32,770 bases of DNA from Pseudonocardiaceae bacterium (GCA_025924655.1 JAICHZ010000006.1:1-32770), one strand, 5' to 3'. Counted from the first letter of the stretch, positions 1 through 10,418 are shown. Made by a program: numbers and translations. The notes: a model not told the origin generated them from the sequence alone.

Positions 1-1
1 C

Positions 2-532
2 GAAGAAGGCCGGGCGCTGGCCCGGCTGCGGGCCGATGTCGGCATGGTCTTTCAGCAGTTCAATCTCTTCGCCCACAAGACGATCGCGGAGAACGTCGAG
101 CTCGCTCCGGTGCGGGTCCGCCGGATCAGCAAACCCGAAGCACACCGGGCTGCGATGCAGCTACTCACCCGGGTCGGCATCAGCGATCAGGCCGACAAGT
201 ACCCCGCACAGCTCTCCGGCGGTCAGCAGCAGCGCGCCGCGATCGCCCGCGCGCTGGCCATGCATCCGAAGGTGATGCTTTTCGACGAGCCGACCTCCGC
301 ACTGGACCCCGAGATGGTCCAGGAGGTGCTCGACGTGATGACGTCGCTGGCCGGCGAGGGCATGACCATGCTGGTGGTCACCCATGAGATGGGATTCGCC
401 CGCCGCGCCGCGCATCGGGTGGTGTTCATGTCCGATGGCGAGATCGTCGAGGACTCGGTGCCCGATCAGTTCTTCACCGCGCCGCGCTCCGTTCGCGCCA
501 GGGATTTCCTCGGCAAGATCTTGACCCATTGA
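2..532 (+). CDS. gluA: Glutamate/polar amino-acid ABC transporter ATP-binding protein, 5'-truncated by the window edge
   Basis: The frame is open from base 2. It has Q-loop ([12 protein letters not shown]), signature [16 protein letters not shown], Walker [14 protein letters not shown] and H-loop VTHEMGFA. Walker A lies outside the window. Co-directional with gluBCD. Confidence 0.93.
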   Translation, partial: EEGRALARLRADVGMVFQQFNLFAHKTIAENVELAPVRVRRISKPEAHRAAMQLLTRVGISDQADKYPAQLSGGQQQRAAIARALAMHPKVMLFDEPTSALDPEMVQEVLDVMTSLAGEGMTMLVVTHEMGFARRAAHRVVFMSDGEIVEDSVPDQFFTAPRSVRARDFLGKILTH

Positions 533-559
533 CAACCGAAGCAACGAACGGAGTGGCAG

Positions 560-1447
560 ATGAAGCTGCGCGGCGTGGTGGTCGGCCTGCTGTTAAGCAG
601 CCTCGTGCTGGTCGCCTGCGGTCGGGAAACCTCCCCGGGAGCAACCAGCGCCAAGGTTCCGGTGCCGAGCCTGGCGCAGAACGTCACTGTCCAGGGCTCG
701 CCCACCTTTGCGCGGATGACCCAACGCGGCACGGTCGTCATCGGGGTCAAAAACGACCAGCCCGGGCTGGGTTACTTGAACCCGAAGACCAATAAGTATG
801 AGGGCTTCGACATCGAGATCGCCCGGCTCATCGCGGCCAATCTCGGGTTCGATCCACAATCCAAGATTGAGTACAAGGCGATCCCGTCCGCAGCCCGCGA
901 ACAGGCGATCAGCAACGGACAGATCGACTACTACGTCGGCACCTACACGATCAACGATGCCCGTAAGAAGCAGATCTCCTTCGCCGGCCCGTACTTCATC
1001 GCGGGCCAATCGCTGCTGGTCAAAGCCGACGACAAGTCGATCACCGGTCCGGAAACGCTCAAGGGTAAGCGGGTCTGCTCGGCCACCGGATCGACGCCCA
1101 TCCAGCGGGTCCGGCAACAAGGCCTCACCGACCAGATCGTCGAGTTCCAGACCTACTCGCAATGCGTGGATCAGCTGCTCGCCGGTCAGGTCGATGCCGT
1201 GACCACCGACGACGCCATCCTCAAGGGCTACGCGGCGCAGGATCCCCAGCACCTTAAGGTGGTCGGTAAGCCGTTCTCGCAGGAGCCCTACGGTGTGGGT
1301 CTGCCGCTGACCGACAACGCCTTGCGAGCCAAGGTCAACGATGTTCTGGAAGCCGCCGCCAAGGACGGCACCTGGACACAGATCTACAACGGGACGCTCG
1401 GAGCCTCCGGTTCGACCGCGACACCCCCAGCGGTCGACCGTTACTGA
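560..1447 (+). CDS. gluB: Glutamate-binding lipoprotein, SBP family 3
   Basis: Lipobox-like LSSLVLVACG; SBP_bac_3 motifs (GTVVIGVKNDQPGLGY, YEGFDIEIARLIAANLG, GQIDYYVGTYTI, FAGPYF, GVGLPLTDNALRAKV). Confidence 0.93.
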   Translation: MKLRGVVVGLLLSSLVLVACGRETSPGATSAKVPVPSLAQNVTVQGSPTFARMTQRGTVVIGVKNDQPGLGYLNPKTNKYEGFDIEIARLIAANLGFDPQSKIEYKAIPSAAREQAISNGQIDYYVGTYTINDARKKQISFAGPYFIAGQSLLVKADDKSITGPETLKGKRVCSATGSTPIQRVRQQGLTDQIVEFQTYSQCVDQLLAGQVDAVTTDDAILKGYAAQDPQHLKVVGKPFSQEPYGVGLPLTDNALRAKVNDVLEAAAKDGTWTQIYNGTLGASGSTATPPAVDRY

Positions 1448-1462
1448 TCGTCGGCGTCCTCA

Positions 1463-2113
1463 GTGATCGAACTGCTCTTCGATAACCGCGACCTGTTCAT
1501 CACAGGGTTCCTGCACACGATCTTGCTCTTCGTTCTGGCCGGCCTTGGCGCGCTCGTTCTGGGCACGCTGCTCGCCGCGATGAGGGTCAGTCCGGTGCCA
1601 GCATTGCGGCTGCTGGGCACCGGATACGTCACGATTTTTCGGAACACTCCGCTGACGCTGGTGTTCTTCTTCTTCGCCTTCGCCTATCCCCGCCTGCAGC
1701 TGGTAGACGTCTCATTTTTTACCCGGGCTGTGCTGGCCCTTGCCATGTACACCGCGGCGTTCGTGTGTGAAGTGGTGCGGTCCGGCATCAATACCGTTGA
1801 TGTGGGGCAGTTCGAGGCTTCGCGGGCATTGGGTTTCACGTTCAGCCAGACCCTCACCACGGTCGTCGTCCCGCAGGCCATCAGGTCCGTGGTACCACCG
1901 ATGACCAGCGTGCTCAACTCACTGCTGAAGAACACCACGATTGCGGCCGGCTTCTCCGTTCTCGAGGCAGGGCAGATCACCCCGGCGCTGTCCGAGCGGG
2001 GCGCTCCGCTGCTCATCGGCATGTTCTGGATCGCGGTCGGATTCGGAATCCTCGTCGCCCCGCTGACCGCCACGCAGCGCGCCCTGGAGAAGCGGTGGAG
2101 CGTGGCTCGATGA
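1463..2113 (+). CDS. gluC: Glutamate ABC transporter permease
   Basis: Hydrophobic His/Glu/Gln-type permease; YVTIFRNTPLTLVFFFFAF and EASRALGFTFSQTLTTVVVPQAIR (EAA loop). Overlaps the next gene by 4 bp. Confidence 0.9.
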   Translation: MIELLFDNRDLFITGFLHTILLFVLAGLGALVLGTLLAAMRVSPVPALRLLGTGYVTIFRNTPLTLVFFFFAFAYPRLQLVDVSFFTRAVLALAMYTAAFVCEVVRSGINTVDVGQFEASRALGFTFSQTLTTVVVPQAIRSVVPPMTSVLNSLLKNTTIAAGFSVLEAGQITPALSERGAPLLIGMFWIAVGFGILVAPLTATQRALEKRWSVAR

Positions 2114-2967
2114 GTTCAGCGCTCTACGACCTTCCCGGTCCCCGGGCCCGGGTCCGGAACCAGGCGTTCGGTGTGCTGGCCATCCTCTGCATCGTCGCGC
2201 TCTTCGGCTTCGTCGGCTACCGCTTCTGGGCGACCGGTCAGTTCGAGAGCCCGAAGTGGGAATGGCTGCTCTATAAGGATCTTCAGTTGCAGCTCGTCGC
2301 GGCGCTGGGCGCCACCCTGGGTGCGTTCCTCGTCGCGGCACTGCTGGCGCTTGCTTTCGGGTTGTTGTTTGCCGTCGCGCGGCTGTCTGAGCATTGGTGG
2401 TGGCGTACACCGGCGTTCGCGATCGTCGAGCTCTTCCGGGCGATCCCGCTAGTCGTGATGATCTTCTTCCTGTTCTATGCGGCACCGCAGGCTGGGATCA
2501 ATCTCGGTGTTTTCTGGTCGCTGGTGGTGAGCTTGACGCTCTACAACGGCTCCGTGCTCGCCGAAATATTCCGGGCCGGGATGCAGTCGGTGCCGCGCGG
2601 CCAGCGCGAGGCCGCATACGCACTGGGCCTGCGCAAGAACCAGGTGATGCGGGCGGTGCTGCTGCCCCAAGCGATCCAGGCCATGCTTCCGACGATCGTG
2701 AGCCAGCTGGTGGTGCTTTTGAAGGACACTGCACTGGGGTTCCTCATCACTTATCAGGAACTGCTCAATGAGGCTCGCTACCTCGGCAGTCTCACCGAGT
2801 TCGGACGCCCGATCATTCCCACGGCACTCGTGATAGGCGCGGTATATATCACGCTGTGCACAGCGCTGTCCGCGTTGGCCGGTTACCTCGAACGGCGCAG
2901 TCGGCGCACCGGTCGCGCGCTGCCGATCCCGGATGCGCCCCTGGTGACCGCGGAGCTCGCCGCGTAG
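2110..2967 (+). CDS. gluD: Glutamate ABC transporter permease
   Basis: ELFRAIPLVVMIFFLFYA and QREAAYALGLRKNQVMRAVLLPQAIQAMLP (EAA loop). ATG at 2110 overlaps the gluC stop. Confidence 0.9.
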   Translation: MSSALYDLPGPRARVRNQAFGVLAILCIVALFGFVGYRFWATGQFESPKWEWLLYKDLQLQLVAALGATLGAFLVAALLALAFGLLFAVARLSEHWWWRTPAFAIVELFRAIPLVVMIFFLFYAAPQAGINLGVFWSLVVSLTLYNGSVLAEIFRAGMQSVPRGQREAAYALGLRKNQVMRAVLLPQAIQAMLPTIVSQLVVLLKDTALGFLITYQELLNEARYLGSLTEFGRPIIPTALVIGAVYITLCTALSALAGYLERRSRRTGRALPIPDAPLVTAELAA

Positions 2968-3365
2968 GCAGTGCGGTGATCTCCACCGCGAGCAGCGCGT
3001 AACCCAACGTCAGCGCCCGGCGGCCACTCGACCGATCCGGCGCAGCGCGACATCTGCGGCGCAGAGCTGGCCGAGCACGCTGAGCGGGCGCAGCAGCATC
3101 GCGTCCAGCTCGCCGCTGCGGATAGGTCCGGGAGCCGGTCCAGTTGGCCGACGACCAGGTCGGCCAGCCCGAAACCCACCGAGGCGACCTGGCCGAACAG
3201 CACCAGGATCGCCAGGAGGTCGGCGCCCTGCGCGAGGGCCTGGCGGCGACGTTGGCAGCGCCAGGGTGAAGGCCAACCCGCCGATCACCACCGGCACGGC
3301 GAACCGGGTGAGCATCGCGAACCCAGCGCGTCCGACGTCCTCGGCGAGCAGCGCGCCGAGCGCCT
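2968..3365 (-). pseudogene. Frameshifted remnant of an ABC-2/DUF990-type permease
   Basis: Minus-strand segments in successive frames: LGALLAEDVGRAGFAMLTRFAVPVVIGGLAFTLALP, then ALAQGADLLAILVLFGQVASVGFGLADLVVGQLDRL, then RSGELDAMLLRPLSVLGQLCAADVALRRIGRVAAG, then ALTLGYALLAVEITA. Their collinear order matches one membrane protein broken by frameshifts. Confidence 0.7.
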
Positions 3366-3377
3366 AGAGTCGTCGCC

Positions 3378-4091
3378 GTGCGCAGGCAACCGGTGACCCC
3401 TGGTCCGGTCTCCCAGTTCCGGTCGATCTTGTACGTTATGCGCCAGCGCGGATGGCTGCGGCTGCGCCGGGTCGGTTGCCTGCTGATCATGTTCTTGATC
3501 GTCGTGATGGCAACGTCGTGGGTGCTGAGCCGGGCCGTCAACGGGGTGACCGATCGGTTCCGCGAACATCCCTCCCCGGTGGCGGGCAGTCCCTTTGACA
3601 CCGTCGCCCCAGCACGCCCGGCAAGCAGCGGATCACCGACTATCGACCGGATCGCCCGACGCGGCAAGCTCATCGTGGCTATCGGGGAAAAGCCTGGGCT
3701 GGCGCGCCGCTCGCCCGATTCGGGCGGATACACCGGCTTCGATATCGCGATGCTTGATCTGATCGCCCATGACCTGGGAGTGGATCCCGACCGCACCAGC
3801 TTCAAGCCGCTGAGTGGGGGAAGCCGGGAAGCGGCGCTGGGCCGCGGCGAAGCTGATCTCGCGCTCGGCGGTTACGAGATCACCGCAGCGCGCAGCGCCG
3901 AGGTGGGCATCGCGGGTCCCTACTTGGTATTGGGAAGCACCGAATACGGCATCGGCCTGCCGCCGGGCGACCCGGTGCTGCGCGAACGGGTCACCGCGGT
4001 GTTGCGGCGCGCGATCGACGACGGCACCTGGGCGCGGCGCTACGCCGAAGACCTCGGCACTCCGGTACCCAACCCCCCGCTGCTGCGCTGA
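3378..4091 (+). CDS. Membrane-anchored SBP-family-3-like protein lacking the central lobe
   Basis: GKLIVAIGEKPGLARRSPDSGGYTGFDIAMLDLIAHDLG...GEADLALGGYEITAARSAEVGIAGPYLVLGS is followed directly by TEYGIGLPPGDPVLRERVTAVLRRAIDDGTWARRYAEDLG. N-terminal hydrophobic segment LLIMFLIVVMATSWVLS. Confidence 0.8.
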   Translation: MRRQPVTPGPVSQFRSILYVMRQRGWLRLRRVGCLLIMFLIVVMATSWVLSRAVNGVTDRFREHPSPVAGSPFDTVAPARPASSGSPTIDRIARRGKLIVAIGEKPGLARRSPDSGGYTGFDIAMLDLIAHDLGVDPDRTSFKPLSGGSREAALGRGEADLALGGYEITAARSAEVGIAGPYLVLGSTEYGIGLPPGDPVLRERVTAVLRRAIDDGTWARRYAEDLGTPVPNPPLLR

Positions 4092-4092
4092 C

Positions 4093-4851
4093 CTACTTCT
4101 GGTTGCGCCGGAACAGCCGGATCAGTGGGTCGAAGCGGAGATCCACCACCCGCTCCTTCATCGGAATCAACGCATTGTCCGTGATCTTGATGTGCTCCGG
4201 GCAGACCTCGGTGCAGCACTTGGTGATGTTGCAGAATCCCAGGCCGTGCTCGTCCTGCGCAGCTCGCTTGCGGTCCACACCTTCCTCGTCGGCGGCGTCC
4301 AGCGGATGCATGTCCAGTTCGGCGATGCGCATGAGAAAACGCGGCCCGGAGAAGTTTCCCTTGTTCTCCTCATGATCACGGATCACGTGACAGGTGTTCT
4401 GGCACAGGAAACATTCGATGCATTTGCGGAATTCCTGCGATCGCTCCACATCCACTTGCTGCATCCGGTACTCGCCAGGCTCCACGCCTTTCGGCGGCAT
4501 GAACGACCGCACCTCGCGTGCCTTGCGATAGTTGTATGACACGTCCGTGACGAGGTCGCGGATGACCGGGAAAGTCCGCAGCGGTGTGATGGTCACCGGC
4601 AGTTGCGGCGGCAACGTCGACATCCGCGTCATGCACAGCAGTCGCGGTCTGCCGTTGATCTCAGCGCTGCACGATCCGCACTTGCCCGCCTTGCAGTTCC
4701 ACCGCACCGCGAGGTCGGGAGCCTGGGTGGCCTGCACCCGGTGGATCACGTCGAGGACCACCTCGCCCTCATTGACCTCCACATCGAAGTCGACCAGGTC
4801 CCCGCCGTCGCTGTCACCCCGCCACACCCGGAAATGCCGCTGCTTGCCCAT
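4093..4851 (-). CDS. sdhB: Succinate dehydrogenase/fumarate reductase iron-sulfur subunit
   Basis: 2Fe-2S motif CKAGKCGSCSAEINGRPRLLC; 4Fe-4S and 3Fe-4S cysteine clusters CIECFLCQNTCH and CNITKCCTEVCPEHI. Follows sdhA directly. Confidence 0.95.
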   Translation of the reverse strand: MGKQRHFRVWRGDSDGGDLVDFDVEVNEGEVVLDVIHRVQATQAPDLAVRWNCKAGKCGSCSAEINGRPRLLCMTRMSTLPPQLPVTITPLRTFPVIRDLVTDVSYNYRKAREVRSFMPPKGVEPGEYRMQQVDVERSQEFRKCIECFLCQNTCHVIRDHEENKGNFSGPRFLMRIAELDMHPLDAADEEGVDRKRAAQDEHGLGFCNITKCCTEVCPEHIKITDNALIPMKERVVDLRFDPLIRLFRRNQK

Positions 4852-4852
4852 G

Positions 4853-6748
4853 TCAGTCCGTCCCTCCGGGGAGCTCATCAGCGGTGAAGTACTTCTTCAG
4901 CTCATCAAGCTCGAACAGTCCGCTGAGATCCGCGCGCATCGGCACCTGTTCCTGGTGTTCGACGCGAACGCTGCCGTTAGTGTGCTGCGAGCACACGAGC
5001 AGGACATGGCGCCAATCCGCATCCATCGCCGGGTAGTCGTCCCGGGTGTGGCCGCCCCGGCTTTCGGTGCGCTCCAGCGCGGCACGTGCGACACACTCAC
5101 TGACCGCCAGCAAGTTGCGAAGGTCCAGGGCAAGGTGCCAACCGGGATTGAACTGGCGGTGGCCTTCCACCACAACGTGTTGGGCGCGCTGACGCAGTCC
5201 GTCGAGCTTCTTCAGCGCGAGTTGTATCTCGTCTGCTGTTCGGATGATGCCGACGAGGTCGTTCATGGTCTGCTGGAGCTCCTGCTGCAGCAGGTAGGGG
5301 TTCTCGGCATCGGCGCTGTGCTCTGCACGGAACGGGCTGATCGCCCGCTGCGCCGCAGCGTCGACGTCGGTCTCGCGGACGGTCGGCCGCCGCGCGCCGA
5401 GGGAGTCGACGTAGGTGGCAGCCCCGAGGCCAGCCCGGCGACCGAACACGAGCAGATCCGACAACGAGTTGCCGCCCAACCGGTTGGAGCCGTGCATCCC
5501 GCCGGCGACCTCACCGGCGGCGAACAGACCGCGCACCGAGGCCGCTGCGGTGTCCGGTTCGACCTGCACGCCACCCATCACGTAGTGGCAAGTGGGGCCG
5601 ACCTCCATGGGTTCGGCGGTGATGTCGACGTCGGCCAGTTCCTTGAACTGGTGATACATCGAGGGAAGCCGCTTCCTGATCACCTCAGCAGACAACCGGG
5701 TGGACACGTCGAGTAGAACGCCGCCATGCGGCGATCCACGGCCGGCCTTGACCTCGGAGTTGATCGCGCGGGCAACCTCGTCCCGAGGCAGCAGTTCCGG
5801 CGGCCTGCGGTTGTGTTCCGGATCGTCGTACCAGCGGTCTGCTTCCTGCTCCGATGTCGCGTACTGATCCTTGAACACCTCAGGGATGTAGTCGAACATG
5901 AACCGCTTGTTCTCGGAGTTGCGCAGCACCCCTCCATCACCGCGAACTGACTCGGTGACCAGAATTCCCTTCACGCTCGGCGGCCACACCATTCCGGTGG
6001 GGTGGAACTGGACGAACTCCATGTTGATCAACGCGGCGCCGCACCGCAGCGCCAGCGCGTGTCCATCCCCGGTGTACTCCCAGGAGTTGCTGGTGACCTT
6101 GAAAGCTTTACCGATGCCGCCGGTGGCCAGTACCACCGCAGGCGCGTCGAACCGGACGAAGCGGCCGGTCTCGCGCCAGTAGCCGAATGCCCCGGACACC
6201 GCGTCGGCGTCGGTGAGCAGGTCCGTGATCGTGCACTCAGCGAAAACCTTGAGGTTTGCCTCATAGTCGCCGTGTTGAGCGAAATCATCCTGCTGCAGCG
6301 AGACGATCTTCTGCTGCAGGGTGCGGATCAGCTCCAGGCCTGTGCGGTCACCGACATGCGCCAGCCGGGGGTACTCATGCCCACCGAAGTTGCGTTGGCT
6401 GATCTTACCGTCCTTGGTGCGGTCGAACAGTGCACCGTAGGTCTCCAGCTCCCATACCCGTTGCGGTGCTTCCTTCGCGTGCAGCTCGGCCATCCGCCAG
6501 TTGTTGAGGAACTTGCCTCCCCGCATGGTGTCGCGAAAATGGACCTGCCAACTGTCCCGTGGGTTCGCATTGCCCATCGATGCCGCGATGCCCCCCTCGG
6601 CCATCACGGTGTGGGCTTTGCCGAACAAGGATTTGCAGACAACAGCGGTGCGCTTGCCCAGCTCGCGGGCCTCGATCGCAGCGCGCAGCCCGGCGCCGCC
6701 CGCGCCGATCACCACGACGTCATAGTGGTGCCGCTCGATCTCGCTCAT
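4853..6748 (-). CDS. sdhA: Succinate dehydrogenase/fumarate reductase flavoprotein subunit
   Basis: FAD motif YDVVVIGAGGAGLRAAIEA; GGIAASMGN; MEFVQFHPTGM; HGSNRLGGNSLSDLLVFGRRAG. Confidence 0.96.
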   Translation of the reverse strand: MSEIERHHYDVVVIGAGGAGLRAAIEARELGKRTAVVCKSLFGKAHTVMAEGGIAASMGNANPRDSWQVHFRDTMRGGKFLNNWRMAELHAKEAPQRVWELETYGALFDRTKDGKISQRNFGGHEYPRLAHVGDRTGLELIRTLQQKIVSLQQDDFAQHGDYEANLKVFAECTITDLLTDADAVSGAFGYWRETGRFVRFDAPAVVLATGGIGKAFKVTSNSWEYTGDGHALALRCGAALINMEFVQFHPTGMVWPPSVKGILVTESVRGDGGVLRNSENKRFMFDYIPEVFKDQYATSEQEADRWYDDPEHNRRPPELLPRDEVARAINSEVKAGRGSPHGGVLLDVSTRLSAEVIRKRLPSMYHQFKELADVDITAEPMEVGPTCHYVMGGVQVEPDTAAASVRGLFAAGEVAGGMHGSNRLGGNSLSDLLVFGRRAGLGAATYVDSLGARRPTVRETDVDAAAQRAISPFRAEHSADAENPYLLQQELQQTMNDLVGIIRTADEIQLALKKLDGLRQRAQHVVVEGHRQFNPGWHLALDLRNLLAVSECVARAALERTESRGGHTRDDYPAMDADWRHVLLVCSQHTNGSVRVEHQEQVPMRADLSGLFELDELKKYFTADELPGGTD

Positions 6749-6812
6749 AGGTAGGTGTTCTCTCGTTTAGTTAACAGGCTCGTGTTTAACAGGCCCAGGT
6801 TGATCGGCACGG

Positions 6813-7649
6813 TCAGTTGAACAGGCGTAGGTCGGCTACCCAGCCCGCCGAGACAGCCATGATGTAGAAGTCCGTGAGCATCACCGTGATCAGCGACGTC
6901 CAGGCGAACTGCATGTGCCGTCCGTTGAGCTTGGACAGCTTCGTCCACAACCAGTACCGCACGCGATGCTGGGAGAAGTGCTTGAGCCGCCCTCCGAAGA
7001 TGTGCCGGCAGGCGTGGCACGACAGTGAGTACAACCACAGCATGGTGACGTTGACCAGCAGGATCAGCGAGCCCAGGCCAACTCCGAAACCGCCGGCGGC
7101 GGGGAAGAACGCCAGCACCGCGTCATAGGTATTGATCAACAGCAATAGGCTGGCAAGGTAGAAGAAGTACCGATGCAAATTCTGCAGGATCAGCGGAAAG
7201 CGGGTCTCCCCGGTGTACTTCTTCGCCGGCTCCGTCACCGCACATCCCGGCGGCGACTGGAGAAACGCCCGGTAACCAGCCTTGCGGTAGTAGTAGCAGC
7301 TAGCTCGGAACCCCGCGAGGATCGGAAAGATCAGGATCGGTAGCGGCAACGCCAGGGGGAACGCGGGCAAGAACGTGCCTAAATGCGACGAGCCCAGTGC
7401 GCACGAATCGCTTACGCAAGGCGAGTACAACGGGGTGAGGTAGTGGTAGGCGCCGACCCAGTAGTCAGCCCGCATGAACAACCGGACCGTCGTGTAGATG
7501 ATGAAGGCCCCGAGCACGATGGCCGTCACCAACGGTGACACCCACCATCGGTCGGTGCGCAGAGTCCGTGCGGCGATCGCTACCCGACCGGACTGTGCCC
7601 GACCAGGTGGCGCAATCCCCGATGGCGGGGGCGATGAGGTGGTAGTCAT
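6813..7649 (-). CDS. sdhC: Succinate dehydrogenase cytochrome b/membrane anchor, large single-subunit type
   Basis: 278 aa multi-TM protein upstream of sdhA and sdhB on the same strand; FRASCYYYRKAGYRAFLQSPPGCAV and SCHACRHIFGG. Resembles the actinobacterial Sdh1 anchor. Confidence 0.88.
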   Translation of the reverse strand: MTTTSSPPPSGIAPPGRAQSGRVAIAARTLRTDRWWVSPLVTAIVLGAFIIYTTVRLFMRADYWVGAYHYLTPLYSPCVSDSCALGSSHLGTFLPAFPLALPLPILIFPILAGFRASCYYYRKAGYRAFLQSPPGCAVTEPAKKYTGETRFPLILQNLHRYFFYLASLLLLINTYDAVLAFFPAAGGFGVGLGSLILLVNVTMLWLYSLSCHACRHIFGGRLKHFSQHRVRYWLWTKLSKLNGRHMQFAWTSLITVMLTDFYIMAVSAGWVADLRLFN

Positions 7650-7812
7650 GACGTCGATTCAGGTCAGGGGCAACAGGCCAGCGTGGTCAGTTCAGCCTGC
7701 GGCGGCAGCCGCCGTTCAGCAAATCGCCCCCTGGCCAGCGGCGCATACGGGCGATAACTCACAGTAAGCCGCCGCCGTGCCACGCGTCCAAGACATGGTG
7801 GCGCTGGTATCA

Positions 7813-7827
7813 ATAGCGATAGGCTAT
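7813..7827. promoter_or_regulatory. Candidate LysR-family operator ATAG-N7-CTAT (T-N11-A) overlapping the LysR start codon
   Basis: ATAGCGATAGGCTAT: inverted ATAGC/GCTAT arms with 5-nt spacing; ATG of the LysR gene begins at 7826. Confidence 0.5.
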
Positions 7828-8803
7828 GGACGTGCAGCTCCAGCAACTGGTGTACTTCCTGGCCGTCGCTCGGACCCGGCACTTCACCCGGGCCGCCGAG
7901 CTCACGCACGTCGCCCAACCGTCGCTGAGCAAACAGATTCAGTGCTTGGAGCGGGAACTGGGCAGTGAGCTGTTCCATCGAGCCCGGGGAAACGTGACAC
8001 TCACTCCAGCCGGAGAGGTCCTTGTCCCCTTTGCCAAGCGAATCCTGGCCGACGTCGAAACCGCCCGGTTGCAGGTACACGAGCTCGCCGAGCTTCGCCA
8101 GGGGCGGCTGCGGCTGGGTGCCACCCCGAGCCTGTGCACCGGACCGCTGGCCCATGCACTCGCCAGCTTCCGCCTCCGCTATCCCGGCATCCAACTCATC
8201 ATCGATGAGAGCGGCTCCCGCGACCTGGTGCGGCAACTCGCCGAAGGAGCCATCGACCTGGCGATGATCACCTCGCCGGTGCATCGAGGAGATCCCACCC
8301 TGGATACCGTCCCTATCCTGCGCGAGCAACTAACCGTTGCCGTGTCGCGCAGCATGTACCTCGGCTTCGACTCGTTCCGCATCGCGGACCTCCGAGACCG
8401 CCCGCTGGTGATGTTCCGGGAAGGCTACGACCTCAGGTCGATGACCCTCACGGCCTGTCAGCGCGCTGGTTTCCAACCACGCTTCGCCATCGAGGGAGGC
8501 GAGATGGACGCGGTGCTCAGCTTCGTCGAGGCCGGAATCGGGGTCGCCGTGGTCCCCAGCATGGTTCTCCCGAGCCGCCCCAAACTTCGTGGCGTCCCGT
8601 TCGTACCTCCGATTCCGATCCGGACAATCGCGCTTGCGCACCGCACCGACGTGCGCCCAACCCGAGCCGCTGAGGAGTTCCGCCGCACGCTGATGCAACT
8701 CCTCGGCAGCTCGCACGCACAGGGCGACCTTCCTGCCGGGGTGGAGTACATCGCCCCTGCCGAACCCTGCAGTGGTCAGTCGGGCTCGACTTCACTGTCG
8801 TGA
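7826..8803 (+). CDS. LysR-family transcriptional regulator
   Basis: N-terminal HTH: LQQLVYFLAVARTRHFTRAAELTHVAQPSLSKQIQCLERELGSELFHR; LysR substrate-binding domain follows. Divergent from sdhCAB. Confidence 0.93.
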   Translation: MDVQLQQLVYFLAVARTRHFTRAAELTHVAQPSLSKQIQCLERELGSELFHRARGNVTLTPAGEVLVPFAKRILADVETARLQVHELAELRQGRLRLGATPSLCTGPLAHALASFRLRYPGIQLIIDESGSRDLVRQLAEGAIDLAMITSPVHRGDPTLDTVPILREQLTVAVSRSMYLGFDSFRIADLRDRPLVMFREGYDLRSMTLTACQRAGFQPRFAIEGGEMDAVLSFVEAGIGVAVVPSMVLPSRPKLRGVPFVPPIPIRTIALAHRTDVRPTRAAEEFRRTLMQLLGSSHAQGDLPAGVEYIAPAEPCSGQSGSTSLS

Positions 8804-9377
8804 TCTTGGCTGTCGTGATCTGGGCCGAGTTCACCGCGCACGACCCGCCAAGCCAGCCCCTCTGAATAGCCCTTCCGGGCCAGCATCGCGCCCAGTCTGC
8901 GCGCCAAGGAGGTTCGGTCCCGCACGGTGGTGGTGCGTAGCTTGCGTTGGACCAGTTCGCGGGCCCGCTGCTCCTCATCCTCGGGTCGCACCCCCGCCAT
9001 CGCGTGGTCCGCGATTTCGCTCGGCACTCCTTTGCGTTGGAGCTCGGTGCGCAGCGCTCTGCGGCCCAGGCCACGGTAGCGGTGCGCGGAGTGCACCGTC
9101 GACTCGGCGAAGGCGGCATCGTCGATCAGGCCTACTTCCCCGAGACGGTCGAGCACCGGCTCGCCGACCTCCTCGGGAATCCCGCGCTTATTCAGTGCAT
9201 CGGCCAGCTCCGCGCGGCTGCGCGGCCGCGCCGTAAGCAACCGCAGGCAGATCCCCTGTGCCCGCGCTGCGGGACCCATCTCCCAGGTATCTGGGGAGTC
9301 TTCCCCCGCGGAGTCGCTGGGCCCGGCACGACGTTCGCTCATCACAGCCACTGGCGCCTCGGTACGGGTCGGGGACA

Positions 9378-9378
<1 letters not shown>
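8776..9378 (-). CDS. recX: RecX regulatory protein
   Basis: Directly downstream of recA; LLTARPRSRAELADALNKRGIPEEVGEPVLDRLGEVGLIDDAAFAESTVHSAHRYRGLGRRALRTELQRKGV is typical of RecX. Confidence 0.92.

Positions 9379-10418
<1,040 letters not shown>

Noticed and set aside
593-1252. 219-aa minus-strand ORF antisense to gluB
   Set aside because: Shadow ORF of a conserved SBP gene; no motif.
2849-3805. 318-aa minus-strand ORF as an intact gene
   Set aside because: It spans gluD, the permease remnant and the lobe-deleted SBP in the wrong frame. The permease-like peptides lie in different frames, so it is not a real protein.
4532-5716. 394-aa plus-strand ORF antisense to sdhA and sdhB
   Set aside because: No recognisable domain. 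It lies opposite strongly conserved SdhA and SdhB and is explained by high GC and codon-position bias.
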